Part shown: one piece after another, positions 1 to 8,511 of the stretch
Numbering within the stretch: position 1 is the stretch's first letter
Layout: the number at the start of each line of letters is the position of its first letter
Origin: Thiocystis minor
GTDB lineage: Bacteria; Pseudomonadota; Gammaproteobacteria; Chromatiales; Chromatiaceae
Direction of reading: 5' to 3'
DNA length: 64,000 bases
Assembly (NCBI RefSeq): GCF_016653465.1
Contig: NZ_NHSQ01000107.1
Location: 1 to 64,000 of the forward strand
Notes under the pieces: model-generated
The model's input: only the letters and a program-made list of their open reading frames with translations
What the model was told of the DNA's origin: nothing
Database searches by the model: none
Translations under genes and position numbers: made by a program

Positions 1-445
1 AATTAAATCAGCTCGAAGGCGAATAAAACGTGACGCAGGCGGCATTCGCCGCGGCCCTGAAAACGGGGAATGAAAAGCGTGATGCGCATCGCGAAAGCGA
101 GCGGGGAAACGGGCAAACGCGAACGGCCAGGGACCGTGGAGAGGCGTGCGAACAGGGGGAGAGCGGGCGCGGCGGCGGCGCCGGGGGAGACGGAACGCGG
201 GTCAAGACCGCGGGCGACGCGGGAATGAGAACGCAACGGCCATCGGAAAATTAAAGGATGAAATCCAATTTCACGCCCCCAGAATACTTTGCTCTTGAAA
301 AGGCTCTCCCGAGCGAAGCCGAAGTGCTTAAGACGAACAGCGAAGCGGTGACGTCTTTCCCAGAACGTGCCTTAAAGCCCGCACCGCCAATGACTAGGTT
401 GGCGGCAACCGAACGATTGGCGGAGAGAACGCTGGTTCAGAATCC
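1..445. other. Leader region before the antiporter operon, no confident gene
   Basis: I find no convincing gene here. Short open frames exist on both strands, but they are Arg/Ala/Pro-rich translations of GC-rich DNA with no recognisable domain. Positions about 298-376 resemble, in opposite orientation, the intergenic sequence at 41234-41316, so this is a copy of a dispersed repeat. The promoter of the antiporter operon should lie here, but I cannot pick out a clear -35/-10 pair. Confidence 0.5.
298..376 (+). repeat. Dispersed intergenic repeat, copy 1
   Basis: About 80 bases beginning AAGGCTCTCC and ending in TCTTTCCC...CCTTAAA match, imperfectly, the reverse complement of 41234-41316. Shared blocks include GAGCGAAGCCGAAG and a GACGAAC block. 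Both copies are intergenic. The inner part can pair GGCTCTCC.GAGC-type arms, as in many small palindromic bacterial repeats. Function unknown. Confidence 0.55.
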
Positions 446-958
446 ATGTATCAACGACTGACGCTTGCAAATCCCCTGCGAATCGGCAGCCGGTTCGCGC
501 TGTTCGCCGGTCTCTGGATGGTGCTGGTCGGATGGGATCCGGCCTCCTGGATCATCGGGTTGCCGGCGGCGATCCTCGCGACCTGGGCCTCGCTCCGGTT
601 GTCGACGCTGTCGCTGCAAACCCTCGATTTCCGCCAGTTTCTACTGTTCGTTCCCTATTTCGTGGTTGGATCGTTGCGTGGCGGGGCCGATGTCGCGGCT
701 CGCGTGCTCCGGCCGCGCATGCGCATCGATCCTGGGGTTCAATACTACCGGACCGGACTGGCAAGCCCGGCATCGCGGGTGCTGTTTCTCAATGGCATCA
801 GTCTGCTGCCGGGCACGTTGAGCGCGGATCTGCATCAAGGTCTGATCAGTGTCCATGCGCTCGATGCGTCGCAGGATCTGGCGCCTGAACTGGCCGCGCT
901 GGAACGACGGGTCGCGGCGCTGTTTGGCGAGACATTGCCAGGGGATGCCGATGACTGA
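446..958 (+). CDS. mrpE: Mrp/Mnh-type Na+/H+ antiporter subunit E
   Basis: A 170-residue MnhE-family protein, close to the usual length of about 160. Two N-terminal membrane segments (about residues 12-32 and 35-55) and a further hydrophobic stretch near 65-80 precede a soluble C-terminal half. The MnhE-like sequence LLPGTLSADL sits near residue 117, followed by the ISVHALD region. It is the first gene of a nine-gene run of overlapping reading frames encoding a multisubunit cation/proton antiporter in the inner membrane. MrpE is a small accessory subunit needed for complex assembly in known Mrp systems. The start codon is ATG; the ribosome site is weak. The stop overlaps mrpF by 8 bases. Confidence 0.86.
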   Translation: MYQRLTLANPLRIGSRFALFAGLWMVLVGWDPASWIIGLPAAILATWASLRLSTLSLQTLDFRQFLLFVPYFVVGSLRGGADVAARVLRPRMRIDPGVQYYRTGLASPASRVLFLNGISLLPGTLSADLHQGLISVHALDASQDLAPELAALERRVAALFGETLPGDADD

Positions 959-1214
959 GGTATTCATGGCCGCGGCCCTGGTCCTGCTGCTCGCGATGGC
1001 GGCCGGTTTGGTGCGCGTCATTGTCGGCCCCTCCGCCGCCGATCGCATGATGGGCGCGCAACTGCTCGGGACCATGGGGATCGGCGTGCTGCTGCTACTG
1101 GCATTCGCCTTCGAACGCGATGCCTTGACGGATGTCGCATTGATCTTCGGATTGCTGGCATCCGTTGCCGCGGTCGCCTTGACCCGCAGGCGTATCGGGC
1201 AGGATCAGGACTGA
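951..1214 (+). CDS. mrpF: Mrp/Mnh-type antiporter subunit F
   Basis: An 87-residue MrpF/PhaF-family protein with three predicted membrane helices: N-terminal FMAAALVLLLAMAAG, a middle TMGIGVLLLLAFA, and a C-terminal VALIFGLLASVAAVAL. The conserved family segment RVIVGPSAADRM sits between helices 1 and 2. I chose the ATG at 951, inside the end of mrpE, because it gives the normal family length; an upstream in-frame start would add residues encoded within mrpE. Overlapping ends suggest translational coupling. Homologous to the MbhB subunit of membrane-bound hydrogenases. Confidence 0.87.
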   Translation: MTEVFMAAALVLLLAMAAGLVRVIVGPSAADRMMGAQLLGTMGIGVLLLLAFAFERDALTDVALIFGLLASVAAVALTRRRIGQDQD

Positions 1215-1242
1215 ATTCGTTCCCCGAACAGGATATCCCGCC

Positions 1243-1563
1243 ATGGACCACTTGCTCATGTTCAGTCCGCTTCAGTGGATGTCAGTCTCGCTGATTCTGC
1301 TCGGTGTCTTTTTCTTTATCGCCGGTACCGTCGGTCTACTGCGGCTCCCCGATCTCTTCAGTCGACTCCATGCCCTGACCAAGGCGGACAACCTCGGGCT
1401 TGGTCTGGTTATCCTGGGCCTGCTGCCCTGGGCGCCGGATGTCTTCCAGGCGCTGAAACTGCTGTTGATCTGGCTGCTGGTGCTCATGGCCGGCGCGACC
1501 GGCGCCCATCTGATCGCCAAGCGCGCCCTGCGCGGCGATGGCGAGGATCTCCATTCGTCATGA
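1243..1563 (+). CDS. mrpG: Mrp/Mnh-type antiporter subunit G
   Basis: A 106-residue PhaG/MnhG family protein. It has the family pattern of a first helix (VSLILLGVFFFIAGTVGLL), the conserved RLPDLFSRLHALTKADNLG loop at about residues 35-53, and two more helices. This loop is the most recognisable signature of MrpG. It follows mrpF after 28 bases and its stop overlaps the next gene in an ATGA. The subunit is part of the membrane arm of Mrp antiporters and corresponds to MbhC of membrane-bound hydrogenase. Confidence 0.9.
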   Translation: MDHLLMFSPLQWMSVSLILLGVFFFIAGTVGLLRLPDLFSRLHALTKADNLGLGLVILGLLPWAPDVFQALKLLLIWLLVLMAGATGAHLIAKRALRGDGEDLHSS

Positions 1564-1844
1564 CGGTGCTTCTGCTGCTGTTCGATCTGGTGCTCGTGAG
1601 CACCCTGCTGGTACTGGCCATCGCCGCGCTCACCAGCCCGGAGCCGCGCCGGGCCGTGATGTTTTTCATCGCCTTCGGACTCTGGCTCGCCCTGGTCTGG
1701 GCGCGCCTCGGGGCACCCGATGTCGCCTTGGCCGAGGCGGCGATCGGTGCCGGACTCGGCGGCGCGCTGATGCTGGCAGCGGCCCGGCGGGCCGCGCGCC
1801 GGCAGCGGGAGGGCAAGGTCGATCGGGATGGTGAAGCGACATGA
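1560..1844 (+). CDS. MbhD-like (DUF4040) antiporter subunit
   Basis: A 94-residue membrane protein with three helices. The central region LARLGAPDVALAEAAIGAG is the signature of the DUF4040/MbhD family, which corresponds to the C-terminal part of canonical MrpA. Here that part is a separate small gene, as in membrane-bound hydrogenase and MBX operons, not fused to a large MrpA. The start ATG lies inside the mrpG stop (ATGA, 1560-1563), and its own stop overlaps the next gene in the same way, so synthesis is probably coupled. A charged C-terminal tail (RRQREGKVDRDGE) is probably cytoplasmic. Confidence 0.82.
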   Translation: MTVLLLLFDLVLVSTLLVLAIAALTSPEPRRAVMFFIAFGLWLALVWARLGAPDVALAEAAIGAGLGGALMLAAARRAARRQREGKVDRDGEAT

Positions 1845-2521
1845 ACCGCCCCGCGAAGCTGATGATCGGACTCCTGCTGTGTCTGTTCGCCCTAGTGCTC
1901 CTCTGGGTGTTTCACGCCGCCCTGATGCAGTCGCCGGGCGCCCGGCTGGCGGATCTCGCCATGGACTCGCTGCCGCTCAGCGGGGTCAAGAATCCGGTGA
2001 CTGCGGTGCTCTTGAGCTACCGCGCCTACGACACCCTGCTGGAACTGGCGGTGCTGCTTGCGGCGCTGCTGGGCATCTGGTCGCTGGGCGCGGCGACGCC
2101 CGGCTTCCAGCCGGCCGGCGCGGCATTGGCCGCGATGGTGAGCTGGGTCGTTCCCCTGCTGATCCTGACCGGCGGTTATCTGCTCTGGGTCGGCGGCTAT
2201 GCCCCCGGCGGCGCCTTTCAGGCGGGCGCCCTGCTGGGCTCCGCGGGGGTGCTCTTGCGGCTCGCCGGCGACGAACGCGCCGGCCTGCCATCGGAACGCG
2301 CGCAGCGCCGACTCGTCGTGGCGGGCATCGCCGTGTTCGCGCTGGTCGGGCTGGGGACCATGGTCGCCGGGATCGGCTTTCTGACCTATCCGCCAGGGTG
2401 GTCGAAATGGCTGATCCTGCTCATCGAGACCGCCGCGACGGTCTCCATCGGCGTGACACTGGCCGCGGCCTATGCCGGCGGCAAACCAAGGTCGCGCGCG
2501 TCGGATGGCGCGACGCCATGA
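1841..2521 (+). CDS. mrpB: MrpB/MnhB-type antiporter subunit with an MbhE-like N-terminal region
   Basis: A 226-residue membrane protein. The N-terminal 80 residues, with the sequence NPVTAVLLSYRAYDTLLE, resemble MbhE. From about residue 100 the protein has the MnhB/MbhF core of helices with the conserved GGYAPGGAFQAGA segment near residues 122-134. The gene therefore looks like a fusion of two subunits that are separate in membrane-bound hydrogenase clusters. ATGA overlaps at both ends tie it to its neighbours. It belongs to the inner-membrane arm that couples cation export to proton entry. Confidence 0.84.
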   Translation: MNRPAKLMIGLLLCLFALVLLWVFHAALMQSPGARLADLAMDSLPLSGVKNPVTAVLLSYRAYDTLLELAVLLAALLGIWSLGAATPGFQPAGAALAAMVSWVVPLLILTGGYLLWVGGYAPGGAFQAGALLGSAGVLLRLAGDERAGLPSERAQRRLVVAGIAVFALVGLGTMVAGIGFLTYPPGWSKWLILLIETAATVSIGVTLAAAYAGGKPRSRASDGATP

Positions 2522-2799
2522 CCGCGCATCTGCTCTACGGCGGTGCTGGCATCCTGCTCTTCGTCCTGGGGGTCTGGTCCTTTCTCGTGCATGAGGCACT
2601 GCTGCGCAAGGTCATTGCGCTAAATGTCATGGGCAGCGGCGTCTTTCATCTGCTGATCGCCATCGCCGAACGTGGCAGCCTGCCGCCAGATCCGGTACCG
2701 CATGCCCTGGTCCTGACCGGCATCGTGGTGGCCGTCAGCGCGACCGCGCTGGCGCTGGCGATGGGGCGCCGCCTGGAAGACGAAGACGATGCTCGATAG
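2518..2799 (+). CDS. mrpC: MrpC/NuoK-like antiporter subunit
   Basis: A 93-residue protein with three helices, the size and layout of MrpC, MbhG and NuoK. The family segment LRKVIALNVMGSGVFHLLIA links helices 1 and 2, and helix 3 reads VLTGIVVAVSATALALA. The ATG lies within the mrpB stop (ATGA, 2518-2521). The frame runs into the start of the next gene by 11 bases. NuoK-type subunits carry acidic residues in the proton path; only one clear candidate (the glutamate in the HEALLRK loop, which precedes the second helix) is seen here. Confidence 0.85.
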   Translation: MTAHLLYGGAGILLFVLGVWSFLVHEALLRKVIALNVMGSGVFHLLIAIAERGSLPPDPVPHALVLTGIVVAVSATALALAMGRRLEDEDDAR

Positions 2800-4231
2800 T
2801 CTCGCGCTCGCGGTCACGGTCCCCCTGCTGGCCGCCCTGTTGGTGACGGCCCTGCCGGGTCGCGTCCAGACGCTCGGAGTCATCGGGGCCATCGCGACCG
2901 CGCTCGTGTCGCTGCAGGTCACGGTGCAGGTCTGGCAGCACGGCAGTCTGCGCTCCGATCCGGGCGGATGGGGCGCGCCGCTGGGTCTGGCATTAGAGGC
3001 CGACGGACTCTCGGCCGCGCTGCTGGCGATGGCGGCCCTGGTCGCACTGGCGATCAGCATCTACGCCACCGGCTACTTTCGCGAGGGCGAGCGGCGTCTG
3101 CATTTCTGGCCACTGTGGTTCCTGCTGTGGTCAGCCCTGAACGCCCTGCTGCTGGCCGCGGATCTCTTCAACCTCTATGTCACGCTGGAATTATTGGGAC
3201 TGACGGCCGTCGCGCTCGGCGCGCTGACCGGTCAGCGGGAGGCGGTGGCCGCCAATCTGCGCTATCTGCTGGTGGGTCTGCTCGGCTCCATGACCTATCT
3301 GCTCGGCGTGGTCCTGCTCTATGCCGCTTATGGCACGCTCGACATCGCCCTGACCGGCGCGGCCATCCGTCCCGGCCCCGTCGCCAGCGCCGCGCTGGTG
3401 CTGATGACCGGCGGACTGGCATTGAAGGCGGCGATCTTCCCGCTGCATTTCTGGTTGCCGCCCGCCCATGCCAACGCGCCGGCACCGGTCAGCGCGGTGC
3501 TGTCGGCCCTGGTGGTCAAGGCAGCCTTTTATCTCATCCTGAGACTCTGGCTGGATGTCTTCGGCACGATCGTGACGCCGGCCGCGGCGGGTCTGCTCGG
3601 GCTGCTTGGCGCCGCAGCGGTGATCTGGGGCTCCTGGCGCGCCTTGCGCGCCGAACGACTCAAACTGCTCGCGGCCTATTCGACCCTGGCCCAGATCGGC
3701 TATCTCTGTCTCTTCTTTCCCCTGTTGCAGGCAACGCCCGAGGGTCCGGCGCGCGATGATCTGCTCGCGGCCCTGGTGTTGATGGCGATCAGTCATGGCT
3801 TTGCCAAGGCGGGTCTGTTCCTGGCCGCCGGGCTGGTGCAGCACAGCGCGGGACATGACCGGATCGACGAACTCGGCGGCACCGCGCAGCATCTGCCCGC
3901 GGCCACCTTCAGCATCGCGCTGGCCGGGACCGCCCTGATCGGCTTGCCGCCGAGCGGCAGCTTCATCGGCAAATGGATCCTGATGACCGGCGCCATCGAG
4001 ACCGGACAATGGTGGTGGATCCTGGTGATCCTGATCGGCACCCTGCTGGCGGCGGCCTATATGTTCCGGGTACTCAGCCGCGCCTTCAATGAGGCGCCGA
4101 CACCACGCCGCTTCGTCACCCAGGCGAGCACGGAAGTGCCGGCCCTGCTGCTGGCGCTGACCTCCGCTGTCGTGCTCGGTCTGGGCGCGCAACTGCTCTG
4201 GCGACTCATGGGTTTCGGAGTGGTCGCATGA
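2789..4231 (+). CDS. mrpD: Large proton-translocating antiporter subunit, MrpD/NuoN-like
   Basis: A 480-residue polytopic protein of the complex I antiporter-like family, about 14 helices. The features of the proton channel are visible: a membrane glutamate in LYVTLELLGL (near residue 134), a lysine in GGLALKAAIFPLHFWLP (near 213), and a lysine in SALVVKAAFYLIL. The pattern LPPAHANAPAPVSAVLS is the family hallmark. A later GLPPSGSFIGKWI marks the C-terminal channel half. Start ATG overlaps mrpC by 11 bases. In Mrp complexes MrpD and MrpA do the ion transport; this protein occupies the MrpD/MbhH place. Confidence 0.86.
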   Translation: MLDSLALAVTVPLLAALLVTALPGRVQTLGVIGAIATALVSLQVTVQVWQHGSLRSDPGGWGAPLGLALEADGLSAALLAMAALVALAISIYATGYFREGERRLHFWPLWFLLWSALNALLLAADLFNLYVTLELLGLTAVALGALTGQREAVAANLRYLLVGLLGSMTYLLGVVLLYAAYGTLDIALTGAAIRPGPVASAALVLMTGGLALKAAIFPLHFWLPPAHANAPAPVSAVLSALVVKAAFYLILRLWLDVFGTIVTPAAAGLLGLLGAAAVIWGSWRALRAERLKLLAAYSTLAQIGYLCLFFPLLQATPEGPARDDLLAALVLMAISHGFAKAGLFLAAGLVQHSAGHDRIDELGGTAQHLPAATFSIALAGTALIGLPPSGSFIGKWILMTGAIETGQWWWILVILIGTLLAAAYMFRVLSRAFNEAPTPRRFVTQASTEVPALLLALTSAVVLGLGAQLLWRLMGFGVVA

Positions 4232-5727
4232 ACTTCGATACGCTACTGCCGGTCGGTATCGTCCTCACGTCACTCCTGGCGGGCGGCTTCATCTTCCTGG
4301 TCAAGGAAGAAAGCCATGTGCTGCGGGGCGTGCTCAACCTGAGCGGGGCCATCGTCAAACTGCTGCTGGTGGGGGTCATGATCTGGGGCGTCTATCATGG
4401 CCATGTCTACGAGGCCCGCTGGATGCTGGCACCCGGACTGGAACTGGTGCTGCACGCCGACGCGCTCTCGGTGCTCTTCGTGACCCTGTCGAGCGTGCTC
4501 TGGCTGGTCACGACCATTTACGCCATCGGGTATCTGGAGGAATCACCCAACCGCAGCCGCTTCTTCGGCTTTTTCAGTCTCTGCGTCTCGGCCACGGTGG
4601 GGATCGCCCTGGCCGGGAATCTGCTGAGCTTCGTCATCTTCTATGAACTGCTGACGCTGGCGACCTATCCGCTGGTGGCCCATCGCGGAACCGCGGAGGC
4701 CACGCGCGGGGCCAAGATCTATCTGGCCTATACCATGGGCGGCGGGGTGCTGCTGCTGACCGGGGCCATCTGGCTGCAAGTGCTGACGGGGCCGGTGGAT
4801 TTCGTCCAGGGGGGCGTGCTGTCGGGATCGGCGCCCGCGCTCGAAGGTCAGTTGATCGCCATCTTCGTTCTGCTGCTCGCCGGTCTTGGGGTCAAGTCGG
4901 CGCTGATCCCCCTGCATGGCTGGCTGCCGCAATCCATGGTCGCGCCGGCACCGGTGAGCGCGCTGCTGCACGCCGTGGCCGTGGTCAAGGCGGGTGCGTT
5001 CGGCATCCTGCGGGTGGTCTACGATGTCTATGGCGTCGCCTATGCGAGTTCGCTCGGGCTCTTGACCCTGCTCGGCATCCTCGCCTCGATGACCATCCTT
5101 TACGGGTCCATCAAGGCGCTCTCGCAGGACGGGCTCAAGAAGCGGTTGGCCTACTCGACCGTGAGTCAGGTGTCCTATATCGCGCTCGGGGCCTCGATTC
5201 TTGGCCCCATCGCCACGGTTGGCGGCATGGTGCATCTGGTGCATCAGGGGATCATGAAGATCACGCTCTTCTTTTGCGCCGGCAACTATGCCGAGACGCT
5301 CGGCATCCATCATGTCAGCCAGATGGACGGCGTCGGCCGGCGCATGCCCTGGACGACCCTGGCCTTCAGCGTGGGCGCGCTGGGGATGATCGGCATCCCG
5401 CCGATCGCCGGTTTCGTGACCAAATGGTATCTGGGCCTGGGCGCGGTCGAGGCCAACGCGCACTGGGTGCTGCTGATCCTGGCGGCGAGCAGTCTGCTCA
5501 ATGCCGGCTATTTCCTGCCGATCCTCTATCGTGCCTGGTTCCGGCCGCCCCCGGAGGTCTGGCCTGCCGAGCACATTCACGCCGGCCGCTTTGAGACCAT
5601 CGGTGCGCTCCTCTGGCCGCCCGTGATCACCGCAGCCTTCTGCTTGATCGCGGGACTCTTTGCCGCGGCGCCCTTCAGTCCGCTCGAATGGGTCGAGTTG
5701 ATCGCGCGCCGGGAGCACGGCCTGTGA
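4228..5727 (+). CDS. Second large antiporter subunit, NuoM/MrpD-like
   Basis: A 499-residue member of the same antiporter family, with about 14 helices. A membrane glutamate is in VIFYELLTLATYPLV (near residue 137), and lysines are in LLAGLGVKSALIPLHGWLP and HAVAVVKAGAFGILR. The segment YSTVSQVSYIALG marks the broken-helix region and IGIPPIAGFVTKW the C-terminal half. Start ATG overlaps the previous stop (ATGA, 4228-4231). A second full-length antiporter subunit directly after MrpD suggests a complex with more than one transport channel, as in complex I. The transported ion cannot be told from sequence. Confidence 0.85.
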   Translation: MNFDTLLPVGIVLTSLLAGGFIFLVKEESHVLRGVLNLSGAIVKLLLVGVMIWGVYHGHVYEARWMLAPGLELVLHADALSVLFVTLSSVLWLVTTIYAIGYLEESPNRSRFFGFFSLCVSATVGIALAGNLLSFVIFYELLTLATYPLVAHRGTAEATRGAKIYLAYTMGGGVLLLTGAIWLQVLTGPVDFVQGGVLSGSAPALEGQLIAIFVLLLAGLGVKSALIPLHGWLPQSMVAPAPVSALLHAVAVVKAGAFGILRVVYDVYGVAYASSLGLLTLLGILASMTILYGSIKALSQDGLKKRLAYSTVSQVSYIALGASILGPIATVGGMVHLVHQGIMKITLFFCAGNYAETLGIHHVSQMDGVGRRMPWTTLAFSVGALGMIGIPPIAGFVTKWYLGLGAVEANAHWVLLILAASSLLNAGYFLPILYRAWFRPPPEVWPAEHIHAGRFETIGALLWPPVITAAFCLIAGLFAAAPFSPLEWVELIARREHGL

Positions 5728-8099
5728 ACCCCTGGCTGCTGCTTCTGGTCTGGGTGTGGCCGCTGGCGCTGGCGGCGCTGGTGGGCGCGCGGACGCTGTC
5801 CGGGATCTCGCGGCGACCCTTGGACGCAATCGCCGCGCCGCTCTGGTGGCTACCCGCCATCGGCGCACTGCCGGGACTGGCCGCCGCGCTGCTGGTCCCG
5901 CTGGACAGCCGGCTGGAACTGCCCTGGCTGTTTCTCGGCACCACCCTGGGGCTCGATGCCACCGGCCGCGTCTATCTGCTCTTCACCGCCATCCTCTGGC
6001 TGGCGGCGGGCGTCTATGCCGCCTTCAGTCTACGCGGGCAGGCGCACGGCGGGCGGTTCGGCACCTTTTTCCTGCTGGCGATGTCCGGCAATCTCTGGCT
6101 CATCGTGGGCCAGGATCTGCTGAGTTTCTATGCCGGCTTTGCCATGATGGGACTCGCGTCCTATGGTCTGGTCATTCACAACGGCGACCCTGGCGCCTTG
6201 CGCGCCGGCAAGGTCTATCTGGTCATGGCCCTGTTCGGCGAGGTGACCCTCTTTGCCGCGCTGGTCATGATCGCGAGTCACGCGGGCACCCTCGTGCCGA
6301 CCGCCGCGCAACTGGTCGGCCTCGATGGCCTGGCGATCGGGTTCCTGCTGGTCGGACTGGGCGTCAAGGCGGGGATGGTCCCGCTGCATCTCTGGCTGCC
6401 GCTCGCGCACCCGGCCGCGCCGATTGCCGCGAGCGCCGTGCTCAGCGGCACCATGATCAAAGTCGCCATCCTGGGCTGGCTGCGCTTCCTGCCGGTCGGC
6501 GCGGTGGCGCTCGCCGATTGGGGCGCATGGCTGAGCGCGGCCGGTCTGCTGACCCTGTTCTTCGCTCTGCCGATCGGCATGACGCAGTCGGATCCGAAGG
6601 TCATCCTGGCCTATTCGAGTATCAGTAAGATGGGTCTGCTGATGCTGCTGCTGGGTTTGATCCTGAGCGACCCGGCATTGGCCCCGGTTGGCGTTGTCGC
6701 CATCACCCTCTATGCGGCGCATCATGCACTGGTCAAGGGCGGTCTATTTCTCGGCGTGGGGTTGCGCAAGTCCGCCGCGATCGCGCAACCGCTGGTGCTT
6801 GGCGGACTGGTCATCCTCGCGCTGTCACTCGCCGGAGCGCCGCTGACCAGTGGCGCCGTGACCAAGTATGGCATCAAGCCGCTGCTCGATGCCGCCAACT
6901 GGACATGGCTGGCGGCGGCGGTCGCCCTGTCCGCGGTCGCAACCACCCTGTTGATGACGCGCTTCCTCTGGGTCAGTGTCCGCACCGAACCGCATCCGCA
7001 GCCGGGCTATGCCTGGCCCAGCGCCGCCTGGGCGGTGCTGATCACGCTGGTTCTGCTCTTTCCCTTCCTGCTGGGCAACCCGGCGGCCTGGCTCACCAAT
7101 GCGGCAACCCTTGGGGCCGGGATCGGCATCGCCGTCGTCATCGGCGCACTGGTACTGCGCTATCCGGTCGGATTCAAGCGACTGGTCGGTCGGATTCCCC
7201 CCGGCGATCTGCTGGTGCTGGCCGCACCGCTGCTGCGCGTCCTGGTGTGGCTCGGGCGGATGCTCTGGCGTCCCTGGCACCGGCTCTATGGCAGGCTAGA
7301 GGGCGCTGCGATCGATGTCTACAGTCTGATTTTCGACCAGCCGGTGGGCGACGCCGAGCAGCGTCTGCGCGAGTGGCCGGTGGCGGGCACGCTCTGGTTG
7401 GGGCTGACGGCGATGCTCTTCCTGTTCGTGATCACGGGGACACCCGGTCCATCGGGAACCGTCAGCCCACCGAGTCTGGCGGCGGAAACGGCCGCTCAAA
7501 CCGAGTCCGCGGCGCCAGTCGATCCGCTTGTCATGCCGGGTGAGTCGAGCGCCGACAGTGCGGAGCAACCGGACTCAGCGCCCGCGCGAGAAACGGACGG
7601 CGCGGACATGGCGTCCGCGACCGATGCCAGCGAGGTCGAACGCATGGGCGCGGTGAGTGACGGCGGCGAATCCCTCGACAGGCCCGATGCGGCCGTGACC
7701 AAGTTAGATCCAGCGCGCTCCGGCGACATCCCGCTAAGCGACGCGGATGCCGGAGAGTCGGGCAGGATAGCCGCCGTGGCCCCGCTCTGCGATCCGGCGG
7801 TTCCCTTCGTCTTTGCCAGTCACACCAACCCCGCCGATGCCATCGCCCTGGATCGCTGCATCAAAGACACCGAGACCGGAGCACTGAGTCTGCTGGAGTC
7901 GCCGCCGCTCACCAATCGGCTGGTCCAACTGGTGCAGCGGAATCTCAAATGGCTGGGCTTCGACCCAGGCCCCATCGATGGCATGATTGGCCCCAACACC
8001 CGCCGCGCCATTCGCGCCTTCCAGCAGGCCGAAGGCATGCGACCGACAGGAGGGATCGGCTTCGAGCTGCTCGAACGCCTTAAACCGCGTCCGGACTGA
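5724..8099 (+). CDS. NuoL-like antiporter subunit fused to a peptidoglycan-binding domain
   Basis: A 791-residue protein. The first 560 residues or so are an antiporter-like subunit with the sequences LGVKAGMVPLHLWLPLAHPA and SGTMIKVAILGWLRF, whose lysines match channel residues. After the last helix (about 575-595) comes a 130-residue Ser/Ala/Asp-rich linker. The C-terminal 65 residues form a PG_binding_1-type domain, with the core GFDPGPIDGMIGPNTRRAIR and then FQQAEGMRPTG. This would place the C-terminus in the periplasm on the cell wall. I chose the GTG at 5724 because it overlaps the previous TGA; a longer frame exists upstream. I know of no characterised antiporter with this fusion. Confidence 0.84.
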   Translation: MNPWLLLLVWVWPLALAALVGARTLSGISRRPLDAIAAPLWWLPAIGALPGLAAALLVPLDSRLELPWLFLGTTLGLDATGRVYLLFTAILWLAAGVYAAFSLRGQAHGGRFGTFFLLAMSGNLWLIVGQDLLSFYAGFAMMGLASYGLVIHNGDPGALRAGKVYLVMALFGEVTLFAALVMIASHAGTLVPTAAQLVGLDGLAIGFLLVGLGVKAGMVPLHLWLPLAHPAAPIAASAVLSGTMIKVAILGWLRFLPVGAVALADWGAWLSAAGLLTLFFALPIGMTQSDPKVILAYSSISKMGLLMLLLGLILSDPALAPVGVVAITLYAAHHALVKGGLFLGVGLRKSAAIAQPLVLGGLVILALSLAGAPLTSGAVTKYGIKPLLDAANWTWLAAAVALSAVATTLLMTRFLWVSVRTEPHPQPGYAWPSAAWAVLITLVLLFPFLLGNPAAWLTNAATLGAGIGIAVVIGALVLRYPVGFKRLVGRIPPGDLLVLAAPLLRVLVWLGRMLWRPWHRLYGRLEGAAIDVYSLIFDQPVGDAEQRLREWPVAGTLWLGLTAMLFLFVITGTPGPSGTVSPPSLAAETAAQTESAAPVDPLVMPGESSADSAEQPDSAPARETDGADMASATDASEVERMGAVSDGGESLDRPDAAVTKLDPARSGDIPLSDADAGESGRIAAVAPLCDPAVPFVFASHTNPADAIALDRCIKDTETGALSLLESPPLTNRLVQLVQRNLKWLGFDPGPIDGMIGPNTRRAIRAFQQAEGMRPTGGIGFELLERLKPRPD

Positions 8100-8113
8100 A
8101 CCGCGCATCATAC

Positions 8114-8137
8114 AAGGGGCGAATTCATTCGCCCCTT
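8114..8137. terminator. Perfect inverted repeat between convergent genes, probable bidirectional terminator
   Basis: AAGGGGCGAAT and ATTCGCCCCTT form an 11-base perfect stem with a two-base TC centre. It lies just after the antiporter operon and spans the stop codon of the convergent PIN gene. No run of T follows on either side, so a terminator role is inferred from position and symmetry only. Confidence 0.5.
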
Positions 8138-8511
8138 GGCGCTGCGCGCCGGAGATATTTGTTGAGCTTGTCGTCGAAGGTGAAAACCGATTCGCTTTCC
8201 ACGAGGTGATAGGCCAAAAGCAAGGCATCCACGAAATCAAGTCCGCTTTCGCTGTAGCATTCCAGCCCTTTCAAGAACACCGCCGGCTTCTCCATGCTGA
8301 CCTGGGTTTCATCCAGCAAGCTCCCGAGTTGACGCTGAATTTCCTTTCGCTCGACCGCATAGACCTTCTGCAACACGTACACCACTTCGCAGGCGACCTC
8401 CATGGGCAAGGTTGCTGACTGCCGCTCGATCATCTCCGCCGCCTTGGCGGAGAGATCCGCGTGGTCGTCCAGCAGATAACGCAGTACCACATTGGCATCA
8501 ACGAGGCTCAT
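8125..8511 (-). CDS. PIN-domain toxin of a type II toxin-antitoxin pair
   Basis: A 128-residue PIN-domain protein, a putative metal-dependent RNase. Acidic residues expected for the active site are visible: Asp in MSLVDANVVLRYLL (residue 5), Glu in MEVACEVVYVLQ (near 42), Asp in GLDFVDALLLAY (near 94-97) and a final Asp in VFTFDDKLNKYL. The family start motif favours the ATG at 8511; a longer frame would add 15 basic residues. Its start overlaps the end of the antitoxin gene by 14 bases, the usual antitoxin-first order. Target RNA unknown. Confidence 0.8.
   Translation of the reverse strand: MSLVDANVVLRYLLDDHADLSAKAAEMIERQSATLPMEVACEVVYVLQKVYAVERKEIQRQLGSLLDETQVSMEKPAVFLKGLECYSESGLDFVDALLLAYHLVESESVFTFDDKLNKYLRRAAPRGE

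Noticed and set aside
1-240. Small frames at the left edge as genes
   Set aside because: Low-complexity Arg/Ala/Glu translations on both strands with no ribosome site or family likeness.
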